Positions 29,511-39,709 of a DNA stretch of 64,000 nt are shown in pieces (the first letter of the stretch is position 1; every line of letters begins with the position of its first letter). The notes beneath the pieces were generated by a model. That model worked only from the letters and a program-made list of their open reading frames with translations. It was not told where the DNA came from and searched no databases. The stretch covers positions 1-64,000 of the forward strand of contig JAIVFI010000047.1 in NCBI GenBank assembly GCA_025558095.1. Direction: 5' to 3'. A program made the position numbers and the translations under genes. The DNA comes from Hyaloraphidium curvatum (taxonomy: Eukaryota; Monoblepharomycota; Hyaloraphidiomycetes; Hyaloraphidiales; Hyaloraphidiaceae).

Positions 29511-31766
29511 ATGGCGCCCCTGACGATGTACGACAAGATCTTCCGGGACCACGTAATCGACACGATGGAGGACGGCACGGCGCTGATCTACATCGACCGC
29601 CACCTGGTTCACGAGGTCACCTCGCCGCAGGCCTTCGAGGGTCTCCGCAAGGCCGGTCGCAAGGTGCGCCGGCCCGACAACACGCTGGCGACCGTGGACC
29701 ACAACATCCCGACGACCTCGCGCGCGAGCTTCAAGTCGGTCGAGACCTTCATCAAGGAGGCCGACTCGCGGCAGCAGTGCCAGACGCTGGAGGAGAACGT
29801 GGTGGCCTTTGGCCTCACCTACTTCGGAATGACGGACAAGCGCCAGGGCATCGTGCACGTCATTGGCCCCGAGCAGGGCTTCACGCTGCCCGGCACCACG
29901 GTCGTGTGCGGCGACAGCCACACCTCGACACACGGCGCCTTTGGCGCGCTGGCCTTCGGCATCGGCACCTCCGAGGTCGAGCACGTCCTGGCCACGCAGA
30001 CGCTGCTGCAGAAAAAGTCCAAGAACATGCGGATCACCGTCAACGGCAAGCTGCCCGAGGGATCCAGTTCCAAGGACATTGTGCTCCACGCCATCGGCAT
30101 CATCGGCACCGCGGGCGGCACGGGCTCCGTCATCGAGTTTGCCGGCGAGGCCATCCGCGCCCTGTCGATGGAGGCCCGCATGTCCATCTGCAACATGTCG
30201 ATCGAGGGCGGCGCCCGCGCGGGCCTGATCGCCCCCGACGAGATCACCTTCGAGTACCTCAAGGGCCGGCCCATGGCCCCGCGCGGCGAGGAATGGGACC
30301 GCGCGGTCGCCTACTGGAAGACGCTGGCTTCGGACGAGGGCGCCAAGTACGACATCGAGGTCGAGATTGACGCGGCGTCGGTGATCCCCACCGTGACGTG
30401 GGGCACGAGTCCGCAGGACGTGGTCCCGATCACGGGCAACGTGCCCGACCCGGCCAAGGTGCAGGACCCCGTCAAGCGCGCGGCCATGGAGCGCGCGCTG
30501 CAGTACATGGGCCTGGAGCCCAACCGGAAGATGGACGAGATCCCCGTGGACAAGGTCTTCATCGGCTCGTGCACCAACTCGCGCATCGAGGACATGCGCG
30601 CCGCCGCGGGCGTCGTCGCCGGCCGCAAGGTGGCTCCCAACGTGCACGCCTTGATCGTCCCCGGCTCGGGCCTGGTCAAGAAGCAGATGGAGGCCGAGGG
30701 CCTCGACAAGGTCTTTGTCGACGCCGGGTTCGACTACCGCGAGGCCGGGTGCTCCATGTGCCTGGGCATGAACCCCGACATCCTGCAGCCCGGGGAGCGC
30801 TGCGCGTCTACCTCGAACCGCAACTTCGAGGGCCGCCAGGGGCAAGGCGGGCGCACGCATCTGGTCAGCCCGATGATGGCGGCCGCTGCAGCCGTGACGG
30901 GCAAGCTGACGGACGTGCGCACGCTGCTGGGCGCCGCCGACAAGCCCGGATACACCGTCACCAAGCACTCGTGGAGCGAGTTCTTGGAGCCCGAGGCCCC
31001 GATCCCCGCCGCCTTCCTGGACGGCGCCTCGGCCGAGGGCGCGGCCGCCAACGGCTCCGGCGCCGCCGCGTCGGGTGGCATGCCGGCCTTCACCGTGCTC
31101 AAGGGCATCGCGGCCCCCCTGCCGGTCCCCAACATCGACACGGACGCCATCATCCCCAAGCAGTTCCTCAAGACCATCCTCAAGACGGGCCTGGGCGTGA
31201 GCCTGTTCTACGAGCGCCGCTACGACCCCGCCACGGGCGCGGAGCGGCCCGAGTTCGTGCTCAACCGGGAGCCCTACCGCCGCGCCACGATCCTCGTGGC
31301 CGGCGAGAACTTTGGCTGCGGCTCCTCGCGCGAGCACGCGCCCTGGGCCCTGAACGACTTCGGCATCCGCTGCATCATCGCGCCCTCGTTCGCCGACATC
31401 TTCTTCAACAACTGCTTCAAGAACGGCATGCTGCCCGTCGTGCTGCCCCGCGAGGCCGTGGACGAGCTGATGGCCGACGCCGAGGCCGGGCTGGAGCTCG
31501 AGGTGGACCTGCCCGCGCAGGTGATCCGCCGCTCCAACGGCAAGGAGGTCAAGTTCGACGTCGAGGAGTTCCGCAAGTACTGCCTGGTCAACGGGTTCGA
31601 CGACATCGGCCTGACGATGCAGAAGGCGGACAAGATCGCCGCGTTCGAGGGGCGGAGGAGCGAGGAGTACCCGTGGCTGGACGGCGCCGGGTACCGCGGC
31701 AAGGGTATGGAGGGCGCCACGAGGCTGCGGCCGCACGTGGAGAAGAAGGCGGGGATGGAATGGTAG
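29511..31766 (+). CDS. LEU1: 3-isopropylmalate dehydratase (isopropylmalate isomerase)
   Basis: 751 residues, intronless, with very strong G/C-ending codon bias, as in highly expressed genes. The large-subunit half has [40 protein letters not shown] and the three 4Fe-4S cysteines in [12 protein letters not shown] and [12 protein letters not shown] Gly/Ala linker near residue 505-525 joins the small-subunit half, with [14 protein letters not shown] and [20 protein letters not shown] (substrate-binding swivel). This fused form is typical of fungi. It isomerises 2- to 3-isopropylmalate. I chose the ATG at 29511 ([15 protein letters not shown]) since upstream sequence in frame is not family-like. 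Long antisense open frames across it are codon-bias artefacts. Confidence 0.97.
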   Translation: MAPLTMYDKIFRDHVIDTMEDGTALIYIDRHLVHEVTSPQAFEGLRKAGRKVRRPDNTLATVDHNIPTTSRASFKSVETFIKEADSRQQCQTLEENVVAFGLTYFGMTDKRQGIVHVIGPEQGFTLPGTTVVCGDSHTSTHGAFGALAFGIGTSEVEHVLATQTLLQKKSKNMRITVNGKLPEGSSSKDIVLHAIGIIGTAGGTGSVIEFAGEAIRALSMEARMSICNMSIEGGARAGLIAPDEITFEYLKGRPMAPRGEEWDRAVAYWKTLASDEGAKYDIEVEIDAASVIPTVTWGTSPQDVVPITGNVPDPAKVQDPVKRAAMERALQYMGLEPNRKMDEIPVDKVFIGSCTNSRIEDMRAAAGVVAGRKVAPNVHALIVPGSGLVKKQMEAEGLDKVFVDAGFDYREAGCSMCLGMNPDILQPGERCASTSNRNFEGRQGQGGRTHLVSPMMAAAAAVTGKLTDVRTLLGAADKPGYTVTKHSWSEFLEPEAPIPAAFLDGASAEGAAANGSGAAASGGMPAFTVLKGIAAPLPVPNIDTDAIIPKQFLKTILKTGLGVSLFYERRYDPATGAERPEFVLNREPYRRATILVAGENFGCGSSREHAPWALNDFGIRCIIAPSFADIFFNNCFKNGMLPVVLPREAVDELMADAEAGLELEVDLPAQVIRRSNGKEVKFDVEEFRKYCLVNGFDDIGLTMQKADKIAAFEGRRSEEYPWLDGAGYRGKGMEGATRLRPHVEKKAGMEW

Positions 31767-31845
31767 AAAAAGGACCGACGAGCCCGCGGGCGATTTGGCA
31801 GCCGATCCGGCCGCGCATGTAGAGCGCAAAAGCCGGGCCCATGCA

Positions 31846-33496
31846 TTAGACGGGGGAGGTGAACGTTTCCGCCACCCTGACGAACTCCCGCGCCGTCGGC
31901 AACGCCAGCAGCGCGCCGTGCCCGCCCTTGCCCGCCTCGGGCTTGCCCACGAGAACGAACCTCCCCCTCGAATGCCGCTTGACCGCCGCGTACAGGACCA
32001 GCACCGACGCCGCGGGGCCCATGTCCGCCAGCGCGTGCTCGGGCGGGTTGGCGACGATCTCCACCAGGCTCTCGTCCAGCAGCGACGGCGCCAGGTCGCC
32101 CTTGACCAGCGCGGGGAGCGTGGCAGGGTCCTTGGCCAGCTGCAGGGCCAGAAGGGCGGCTTGGGCGCGGGGGGCCTCGCGCGGGTCCGTGCCGGATTTG
32201 GCGGACGCGACGAGGCGCCGGAAGACGGTGCCGGGGATGGCGATTACGAAGGGGGGGGAGGAGCGCGTGCGGGGGTCCGAGGGGAATTGCGTCCATGCGT
32301 GCTGTGCAGCAAAGGGGGCGTCAGGTTGGGAACAATATCGTGTGCGAGCAAAGCACCTTTGCGATCCAGCCCACGACGGCCTCGATGCCCTCCCACCCGG
32401 CTTCGATCAGCCCGTCGTAAGTGAACGCGACCACACCCCGCGACGCCGGCCAGATTTCGGCAAAGTAACCCCCCGCACCCGCCGGATTGGCCACGGGGAA
32501 CCCGAATTCGTAGAACCGCGTGGCACGGTGCGGAGCCTGCAGCCACGCCGCGACCCGCCGCACATGCAGCGCGTGCCGCACCGCCGGCCTGACGACGAAC
32601 GCCAGGTCGGGCGGCGGGCCGCCGGGGGAGTAGTCCGCCGATCCCGCGCGGCGCAGCATCAGCAGCAGATCCTCGTAGTCCCCATCGCCCTGCCGTCCGA
32701 GCACCGAGCAGGTTTTGCCCTCGGGGTGCAGCGCGGGCAGGCCGGCGGCGCGGAGCAGGGCCTCGGTGCGGAAGGCGGGAGGGTCGAGCAGGGATTCGTT
32801 GCGCGAGGTGCGCGAGCCGGAGGTGCCCCATTCGTCGGCGGCGGATCGCAGGGAGCACCCTGCGGCGTCGGCGTCGGAAAAGGGGACGGCGAACAGGGCG
32901 AGGCCGCGGTCGCCCGGGTCGGGCAGCTGCGCGCCGGCCACCTGCACGCCGGGCGGCACGACGAACGCGGCGATGTCCGGGAAAAGCAGCACGGCGATGC
33001 GGTTGCGGATCCTCAGCTGGGCCGCGCTGCGCGAGAACGCGTCCGGCGGGTTGGTGGTGCCTGCCAGCCGCAGCTCGAAGGCGCCAGGCGGAGTCCCGGC
33101 GGCGACCAGCGCGGCGACGAGGTCGGCGAGCGATTTGGCGGGAATCGCGCCGGCGATGCGCCACGCCGCGGGTTCGCTTGCCGGGCCGGCCGCGGCCGAC
33201 AGGAGCTGCGCGGTGGCCGCCTCCCGCGCCTTTCCCGCGCCGTCGGCCGCGTTTCCGCCCTCACCGGAGCTGCCCACGCGGAAGGCAAATAGCTCGAAAG
33301 CGGCGTCGCGCGAGGCGGCGAACGGAGACCCGGCCGGTTGAAGCACGCGCACGGAGCCCAGCGGACGCGCTACCGGCGCCGATGTCCGGTCCGCCGCCGC
33401 CCGTTTGAACTTTGGCAGAGCATTGGACGATGGTGCCGCGCGTTTGGCAGGCCGCCGCGCCACCAGGGGGCGCTCATCCTCGGAAGCCGAACTCAT
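31846..33496 (-). CDS. Unrecognised 531-residue Ala-rich protein
   Basis: Exons 32357-33496 and 31846-32301 (intron 55 nt, CTGAC branch) give 532 codons. Residues ~1-60 are basic and disordered (RPAKRAAPSSNALPKFKRAA). A folded block from about 70 to 250 contains AWRIAGAIPAKSLADLVAAL and IAVLLFPDIAAFVVPPG, with a W-x-I-x-G start that faintly recalls SPOC domains, but I would not call it. Another block is KTCSVLGRQGDGDYEDLLLM. After the intron comes PFVIAIPGTVFRRLVASAKS and SVLVLYAAVKRHSRGRFVLV. Nuclear function is possible from the basic start. It converges on LEU1 with 79 bp between stops. Confidence 0.68.
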
Positions 33497-34016
33497 TGTT
33501 CGGAGTTCTACTCGGGCCGGCCGGGACGAGAGGACCAAACCCGCCATTAACGCCTCTGAATCCTGCCGGATTACGCATCTCAAGGCTGCACGAATCTTGC
33601 TCAACTCTGCCGCAGCCGCACCAGTATCGTCGAGGGACACGATTGCCGGGGCACTGTCCCCGTTTCCGCCTTCCTCGCGCCCCACAGAATCGCAATCGCT
33701 GAAGCGCCGCAGGACCGGTAGCGATGTTGACAGTGGACAAGGCCGCGCGAAGATACCGAGACAGGCTTTAATCGTTACTTCCCTCGAGACACGACCCCGA
33801 ATTCCCTAAGCCGCCATCCGCCTCGAACCCCGCCACCCGGATCCAGCCCTCAAGAAAAGTCCGCGCGAAAGTACCCGGGATAGCCGGCCAGTGCCGACGT
33901 CCCTCCTCCGCCAACCCCGCCTCCGGTGCCCGTCTTGGCGACTTGATGCGATGCTGCTGGAATTCGCTCGGTCAGAAACAAGCTGGCAGGCTCCGGCGCG
34001 GCCCGACCTACCCCAA
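33497..34016. other. Intergenic region, no supported gene
   Basis: 520 bp between the start of the 31846-33496 gene and the end of the small gene at 34017. Short open frames on both strands (for example 33405-33809) show no domain or coding bias. It probably holds the promoter of the minus-strand gene. Confidence 0.4.
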
Positions 34017-34232
34017 TCAGCAGGGCTCGTCCCTGGTGTGGCCGCACGGGCCGCCGAACTTCCAGGACCTGGGGCAGGCGACCTGGTTGCGCCTGCTCCA
34101 GAGGATCCCGAGGGTGCGGACCCTGAGCGGGCTGGCACCGCAGTCGGGGCAGTTGCCGCCCTTGGTCGACCAGAGCGCAGCGTTGAGGGCCTTGAGGAGC
34201 TCCATGGAGGCGTAGCTAGCGATGTCGCTCAT
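34017..34232 (-). CDS. Small zinc-ribbon-like protein, 71 residues
   Basis: A single exon starts MSDIASYASMELLKALNAAL and ends TRDEPC. It has NCPDCGASPLRVRTLG followed by ACPRSWKFGGPCGH, giving a C-x2-C-x23-C-x9-C layout like a small zinc ribbon or GRF-type finger. A Trp between the Cys pairs suits such a fold. There may be a further downstream exon in another frame (33850-33990), but I could not find a convincing splice. No family is certain. The short length and isolated position make it a candidate small regulator or a remnant. Confidence 0.4.
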   Translation of the reverse strand: MSDIASYASMELLKALNAALWSTKGGNCPDCGASPLRVRTLGILWSRRNQVACPRSWKFGGPCGHTRDEPC

Positions 34233-35099
34233 TGTGGCCGTTGGTAACGTGAGAGCCGATGGCGTTCGGAGGACAAACGGCCGAGATTATGTAGCACGTA
34301 GGTCCTTAGTAAGTAAACCAAGCAGCGTACGTACTGACGCACGGAAGTGTGTTCGCGGCAGCGCCGATCTCGCGGCAAATTTGCTAGCTGCTGCCCAAGA
34401 ACACCGAGATCTTTGTGCCGAAAGTCTCGTTCGGGCATCCAGCGGCGGCGTCGTTCTTTCTGGTTCCCTAGCTCATCGCGCCGGGACTTGTCTTCCCGCC
34501 GCAAGGCTTCGCGGCGGCGAAGGATGGTTTTCGAGCTCTCGTTGATCTTCCGACTCCCGCCCTCGCTTAGCAGCGCGTGCAATTCGGCGCTCGAACTCTG
34601 GCTGACACGCACGTTGGTCGCGAGCGCGCCCATCTGCGCGTCGCTCCGGAGCACGAGGAGGGGCTAGCCGCTCGCGTCGGCGGACGAGACCGTGCCCAAC
34701 CTGTTGATCGCGTCGAGTGCCTCCCCCACCAGCTTTGCGGGGGCGAACATTGGACCGCTTAGGCAGGCTATAATGGGGTCGGACGCGGGGGGGCTCGAGG
34801 TCGCAGTGAACAGCTTCTCGATGCAGAGAGCGTGTCAGGTTGGTTAGTTCGAGGTCAGCATGCGTAACGTCAGTCCGCTGCGCATCGAAACTGCCTCAAG
34901 CGTACACAGAGATTCGCTAGTCGACGTTTGGAGGGGCACGTGGGGGTTCTCAGATGAGGGGCGCAGTCAGTCGGCACAGCTTCTGAGAAGTCCAGCTGAG
35001 AAGTCCAACCCCGCCCAGTAGTAGTGTGCAACGCAAGCGTTCTTATCGTCTCCTTCGCACCACGCTCGCGGAGTCTCCTGCCGTCCCGCCGCTACCGGG
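34233..35099. other. Intergenic region with a possible coiled-coil gene on the minus strand
   Basis: A minus-strand frame from about 34838 down to 34229 encodes EKLFTATSSPPASDPIIACL, then PAKLVGEALDAINRL, then MGALATNVRVSQSSSAELHA and a Glu/Arg-rich helix (RRREALRREDKSRRDELGNQ). A single in-frame TAG can be removed by a 57-nt GT-AG intron between the last two. No good 5' exon or clean 3' end was found. It may be a real small gene or a decayed one. A CACGTG hexamer lies near 34939, upstream of it. I give the region rather than a gene model. Confidence 0.35.
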
Positions 35100-36542
35100 A
35101 TGGTGAACCCAAAGGACCTTGCAGATGCAGTGGCAATAATGGCGTCGGCTCAAGGCCCAACCATGCCTTTCGAAATGGCCTTTCTGTTCCTTCTCTGCCT
35201 CTTCCTCCTCTGCCTGCTTCTCCTCTGCCTGCTTCTCTGCCTGTTCCTACTCTGGCAAATCTGGCGCTTCGAGAAACCTTCGTTTCACAGAGCCGCACCA
35301 TCCCCGCCTCAAATCGGAGCAATGGTTTCGGCTGAAGATGCTCTCTCACGTTTCCGACCCCACGCATACCTAGCACTGGCCGCGTATGATGATCCAAACC
35401 ATTTCGCGACCCAGAGTGTCCACGACGCGCTTGGCACACGCTTCCGTTATCTGGCGAACCGGGACGGTGGACGGATCTGGATTTTTGTGCCCGACGACCC
35501 AGCGCGCAGCGATCAGGTGCATATAGTCTTGCGCGGCACCGACACCATGGACGACGTGATGGACTGCATAGGCTTGGTCGCAGCTGCGGTTGAAGCTAAA
35601 GGCGACAAGTTCCTCGAGGCAGTCAATACCGTTCGCAGATAAGTCGAAGATGCTCTGAAGGAGTTCATCGCGAGTCGTGCTGGAAGCCGCATGTTTCGCC
35701 CTGCGCAGTGCAACGTCATCCTCATCGGACATTCGCTGGGAGCCGCCTTGGCAGAGGGAATGTTTGCTACCTGGCATTTGATGGAGCAGCGAGGGGAAAA
35801 GCCAGACTTCTTGGGCTCTCTGGAGGCAACGCTCTTTGACACGCCCGGGACGCCAAAGAGGTTCAGAGAGAAACATGGCTTGCACGAGCACCCCCACATC
35901 TACGTACTCAATGCGTCTACAAATCCGGTCAACATGCTCTATGGGCCCTCAGCTGCCAAGCATGTCTTTGCCTGTGGGGATGGCATGCGGTTGAGGCTAT
36001 CGACCAGCTCCAGTGCCTTGAATGACATATGGCAGCTCTTGACCAACGGGCTTACTGTCGTGGGGCTGGCAATAACAACGATCAATTTCGCAGGACGCAA
36101 TCTCCAAGGTCACAAGATGTCAAACCTCTTGCTCGAAACCATACGTGGCAACATCCACTCAGTCAATGGGTCAAAATGGCCCGTTCATTCGGGAGCTACG
36201 GCGGAACGGATGTTACCGCATCTTTTCCGCTTCTGGAAACCCGCCAGTCCGGACAAGGCTCCCGACCGGCTGATGGAGCTCAAACGCAGAGAAGGTGACC
36301 TACGCGCCTTGATGTTCGGGAGACACAAGGATGTGGCACAGATGCAGCTCGAATTCACCCGTCAGAGACGGATGGCGCTGGAACGTAGAGCAGGTGGCCT
36401 ATGGGACAGGGAATTTGAGGAGGAAGATTTATGGGAGATGGAATACGATACGGAACGGGAGGACCGGCGCAGAGAACTGGAGGACGTAGCAGTCCCAGCA
36501 CGGACTGCTGACTTCACCTGGAGGGTGACGTCTGAGGACTGA
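35100..36542 (+). pseudogene. Class 3 lipase-like gene interrupted by one in-frame stop
   Basis: Reading starts MVNPKDLADAVAIMASAQ, with a Leu/Cys-rich membrane segment (FLFLLCLFLLCLLLLCLLLC). It continues through a lipase-like VHIVLRGTDTMDDVMD (oxyanion side) to EAVNTVRR, then meets TAA at 35640-35642. In the same frame it resumes VEDALKEFIASRAGSRMF and reaches the nucleophile elbow VILIGHSLGAALAEGMF, LEATLFDTPGTPKRF, and a ~170-residue charged helical tail to 36542. A typical class 3 lipase has both halves in one chain with a helix spanning this very point, so the stop looks like a nonsense change. Intron options that skip it would delete conserved helix. The possible catalytic Asp and His are not clear by eye. 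GC is lower than in neighbours. Confidence 0.65.
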
Positions 36543-36864
36543 TCTGATCTACGTATGCGAGGCTTATCGATGGGGGAACTCTTCTATGTATGTTAGCGCC
36601 GCAGCACGGCGGCAGTGTCGACGATTACAACCTCAATCTCGCTGGCAAGCTATCCCGGCGGACGGTCCAGTAATCCCCATACCAGTACTGTTATGGAACA
36701 ATGCAGGACCTCCTCGGTCTTTGAAAAGAATCACCAGACGCCTTTGTACGAAGAAAAAGAGAGAGAAAGAAATAGGGGACAAGCCACGCGCCGTTCGTCC
36801 GCGTCCCAGCCGCTCCGTCGCGGGGAGGCCGATCCATTGCAACCCGCACATCCAGACAACGTTA
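36543..36864. other. Convergent intergenic region
   Basis: 322 bp between the lipase-like gene and the esterase on the opposite strand. It contains an A-rich run (AAGAAAAAGAGAGAAAG near 36748). No coding evidence. Confidence 0.4.
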
Positions 36865-38073
36865 CTACCCCGCCCCGTCCTTTTTCCTCAGCGACTTGGA
36901 CCTCCCGATCGCCGCGAAGAAGCTGCCCAGCGACTTGCCGCTCTTTCCGCTTCCCATGCTCCCCGAGCTCGCGTCGCGCGCGATCGGCGAGCGCGGGCCG
37001 CCCGAGAGGGGCGACGAGGGGGAGCCGATGGGCATGAAGCCGTTGCCCGATCCCGCCGAGGAGGAGAGCGAGGCGGAGGTCGATGCGAGCGGGGCGGATG
37101 CCGAGGCGCCGGGGATGGGGAGCGAGGAGCGCGAGGAGCCCGCGCTGCCCGGCGAGGAGGCGTAGGGCGACGCCGCGAGGGTGGCCGAGGACGACCGCGT
37201 CCCCGGCCACACCGAGTCGACGAAGCTCGCCACGAGCGCGGCAAACTCGCCGCCCAGGAGCACCTCGTAGTGCGACCCCGACGCCTGCGTGACCATCTGC
37301 ACGCGCACCTCGGGGCCGTCCCGGCCGCCCGCGTTGCCCGGCTCGGCGGCGACCAGCGCGCGCAGGTGGTCCCTGAATTTGGCGGTGCCGTCGGGGGGCA
37401 GCGCGTCGTCCTCGGGCGAGTGCACGAGCAGCCAGGGCGGCATGCGGTACTGCTTTTCCAGCTTCAGGTACTGCGGCGAGGCGTAGATCCAGTTCCGGCG
37501 CTCCTCCTCTGCCCGCGGGCCGAACGCGCCCTCGACAAACTCGAGCAGGCCCGGTTTGGCGGCCACCAGGCCCGGCAGGTCGTACAGCCCCTGCACGCCC
37601 ACCACGCCCCTCACGGCGCGCCAGTCTTCCCCCAGCCACCGCGGGTTCAGCACCAGCACGCCGGCCAGCTGCGCTCCCGACGAGTGGCCCACCAAAAAGA
37701 TGCGGTCGGGGTCGTACCCGTAGCACTGCGCGCGGCCGGGGCCGCGGAACCATTTCACCGCGGCGGCGCAGTCCTGCACGTGGTCCGGGTACCGCACCGG
37801 CCTGCCCTCGCGGGCGGACAGGCGGTAGTTGACCACGGCCACGGCCACGGGGTGGTCGGGGCTGGAGGCCCACGCCTTTGCGAGGGCGGCGTGCTCCGAC
37901 TTGTCCCCCGCGCGCCACAGCCCGCCGTGGATGAAGACCAGCAGCGGGACGCCGCCTGCGCGGGGCGGCTGCGGGCAGAAGAGGTCGAAGAGGCGGCGCG
38001 GGTCGTGCGGGAGGGCGAGCGACGGCGGCGAGGCGTACGAGACGTCGCGGTACACGCCGAGGTTGGGCGGCAT
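36865..38073 (-). CDS. Alpha/beta hydrolase, carboxylesterase/BD-FAE-like, with Ser-rich tail
   Basis: 402 residues, one exon, start at the ATG giving MPPNLGVYRDVSYASPP. Typical elements: LLVFIHGGLWRAGDKSEHAA (the HGG oxyanion hole), FLVGHSSGAQLAGVLVLNP (Ser nucleophile elbow), HSPEDDALPP (acid) and ASGSHYEVLLG (His). This arrangement matches the steryl/aryl esterase and kynurenine-formamidase-like group. The last ~110 residues are Ser/Gly/Pro-rich and disordered, ending GRSKSLRKKDGAG, unusual for the family and possibly regulatory. It is divergent from ATG3. Confidence 0.88.
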   Translation of the reverse strand: MPPNLGVYRDVSYASPPSLALPHDPRRLFDLFCPQPPRAGGVPLLVFIHGGLWRAGDKSEHAALAKAWASSPDHPVAVAVVNYRLSAREGRPVRYPDHVQDCAAAVKWFRGPGRAQCYGYDPDRIFLVGHSSGAQLAGVLVLNPRWLGEDWRAVRGVVGVQGLYDLPGLVAAKPGLLEFVEGAFGPRAEEERRNWIYASPQYLKLEKQYRMPPWLLVHSPEDDALPPDGTAKFRDHLRALVAAEPGNAGGRDGPEVRVQMVTQASGSHYEVLLGGEFAALVASFVDSVWPGTRSSSATLAASPYASSPGSAGSSRSSLPIPGASASAPLASTSASLSSSAGSGNGFMPIGSPSSPLSGGPRSPIARDASSGSMGSGKSGKSLGSFFAAIGRSKSLRKKDGAG

Positions 38074-38474
38074 CGCGGGCAACGGGGGGAGCGGGCGGCC
38101 GGGGCGGTGTCCTAAGCGATCAAGCAGGCCGGTACCGGAGAAATGGGACGCCTAGGGCGGCGGTTCGGGGGGCCCTGGGAGCGCCGCGGGGGGCACTCGA
38201 GTGACTCGGCCCGCCGTCGGGGGCGGATCGCGGACCGCGGCCCGCCGGCGGCCTCGGGCGGGCTCGCGCGGTTAAGCACGCGCGTCCCGCGCCGGAGGAC
38301 CGGATTCGCCGATAACGAGCTGACTTTGCGTTCGCTGGTCTGTCGATCAGCGCGACGCGTCTGTTGCCCATGTGACGGCAATCCGTGCCACCTCTGTCTG
38401 CGTGCTTCCTGCCACGTCTTCAGGCCATCAGACAGGTTGCTCGGCCTCTTAGCAGCCCGCATCGCCCGGCCGCC
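38074..38474. promoter_or_regulatory. Divergent promoter region of the esterase and ATG3
   Basis: 401 bp between the two starts. It includes GAGCTGACTTTGCGTTCGCTG at 38319-38339, similar to a TGACTTGCGTTCGCC stretch near 9546. No TATA box stands out. Confidence 0.4.
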
Positions 38475-39584
38475 ATGTCCGGCCTCCTCTCCGCCGCCGC
38501 CACGGCCTTCCGCTCGGTGCGCGAGCAGCTGGCCCCCCTCCCCTCGGCGTCGCGCTTCAGGGAGCAGGGCACGCTGACCCCCGCGGAGTTCGTCGCCGCG
38601 GGCGACCTGCTGGTGCGGCAGTGCCCCACGTGGCAGTGGGCGCCCGGGCTGCCCGAGAAGCGGCGGGACTATTTGCCAGAGGGCAGGCAGTACCTGGTCA
38701 CGCGCAACGTGCCGTGCAGGCGGCGCGCGGGGGAGCTGGAGGCGGAGAGCGCAGAGAGGATGGTGGAGGGGGAGGAAGGCGGGGAGGGGTGGGTCGAGAC
38801 GCACGCGGGGAGGGAGGGCGGCGGCAGGGAGGTCGGCGAGATCGGCGGGGACGAGGCGGCGGAGGCCGTTGCGAAGCTGTCGCTGGCCGATGCCGCGCCC
38901 GCGGTGCCGGCGGAGGAGGCAGAGAGGCCGCCGGACGACGAGATACCGGACTTTGACGAGGACGGGCTGCTCTCCGCCGACCCGGGTGTGGTCGAGGCCG
39001 ACGACCCGGGCGCGCTGCGGCCCGATGCCGAGGCTGCGCCGGGGGAAAACATCCTGCGGACGCGGACGTACGATCTGAGGTGGGTTGCGCGCCGTCGGGG
39101 CGCCCATGCCGTAGATCCCGTATGATCTGAGCCCCGTCGCCCCCATCCTCCCCTGCCCGCCCCTTTCATTTCCTCCATTGCACCTTCCCAGCATAACGTA
39201 CGACAAGTACTACCAGACCCCCCGCGTGTGGCTCTTTGGCTACGCCGAGGACCGCACCCCGCTGTCCCCCCCCCAGATCTTCGAGGACATCTCGCAGGAC
39301 CACGCCCGCAAGACGGTGACCGTCGAGCCGCACCCGCACGAGCGCGCGATGGCGGCGGGGATACACCCGTGCCGGCACGCGGGGGTCATGCGGAAGCTGG
39401 CCGAGATGATGGGCGAGGGCTCGGGGGAGGGGATGAGGGCGGAACTGTACCTGCTCGTGTTCCTCAAGGTGGGTGACGTGCTTGGGTGGGCGTGGCGGGG
39501 TTTGGCTGACGCCGTGTTGCGTCGGGGCAGTTCATGAGCAGCGTGCTGCCGACGATCGACTACGACTACACGATTTCCATGTGA
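38475..39584 (+). CDS. ATG3: Autophagy E2-like conjugating enzyme Atg3
   Basis: Exons 38475-39079, 39192-39468 and 39531-39584 (introns 112 and 62 nt) give 311 residues, normal for the family. It starts with the membrane-sensing helix [19 protein letters not shown]. The flexible acidic loop ([20 protein letters not shown]) binds Atg7. The catalytic Cys lies in [20 protein letters not shown], and [17 protein letters not shown] and [20 protein letters not shown] are core E2 blocks. The last exon ends [12 protein letters not shown]. Atg3 transfers Atg8 to phosphatidylethanolamine on the growing phagophore. Splice joins restore [11 protein letters not shown] and LKFMSSVLP. It shares a promoter region with the esterase at 36865-38073. 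Confidence 0.96.
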
Positions 39585-39709
39585 TCATTGGACCTGCCCC
39601 CGGGCTTTGGCTGTCACCCTGTATTCCCAGATTAATTCCCGAACACGCGATTTCCACGATCGCCTCCTCCGGCATGCGATTTCCGCGATCGCCGCACCAA
39701 AGCGTGGCA

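Noticed and set aside
29076-31829. 917-codon open frame antisense to LEU1
   Set aside because: LEU1 has strong G/C-ending codons, which leaves few stops in the mirror frame. The translation is Arg/Gly/Ala/His-rich with no domain.
35160-35270. Simple CTGCCTGCTTCTCCT-type tandem repeat as a separate repeat element
   Set aside because: It encodes the Leu/Cys membrane segment of the lipase and is explained by codon repetition.
35590-35680. Intron spanning the lipase stop
   Set aside because: Possible GT-AG pairs exist (for example a 39-nt or 86-nt intron), but they delete family-like helix and use weak donors. A nonsense change is simpler.
36586-38115. 509-codon plus-strand frame over the esterase
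   Set aside because: Shadow of the esterase gene; no domain and Arg/Gly/Val-rich composition.
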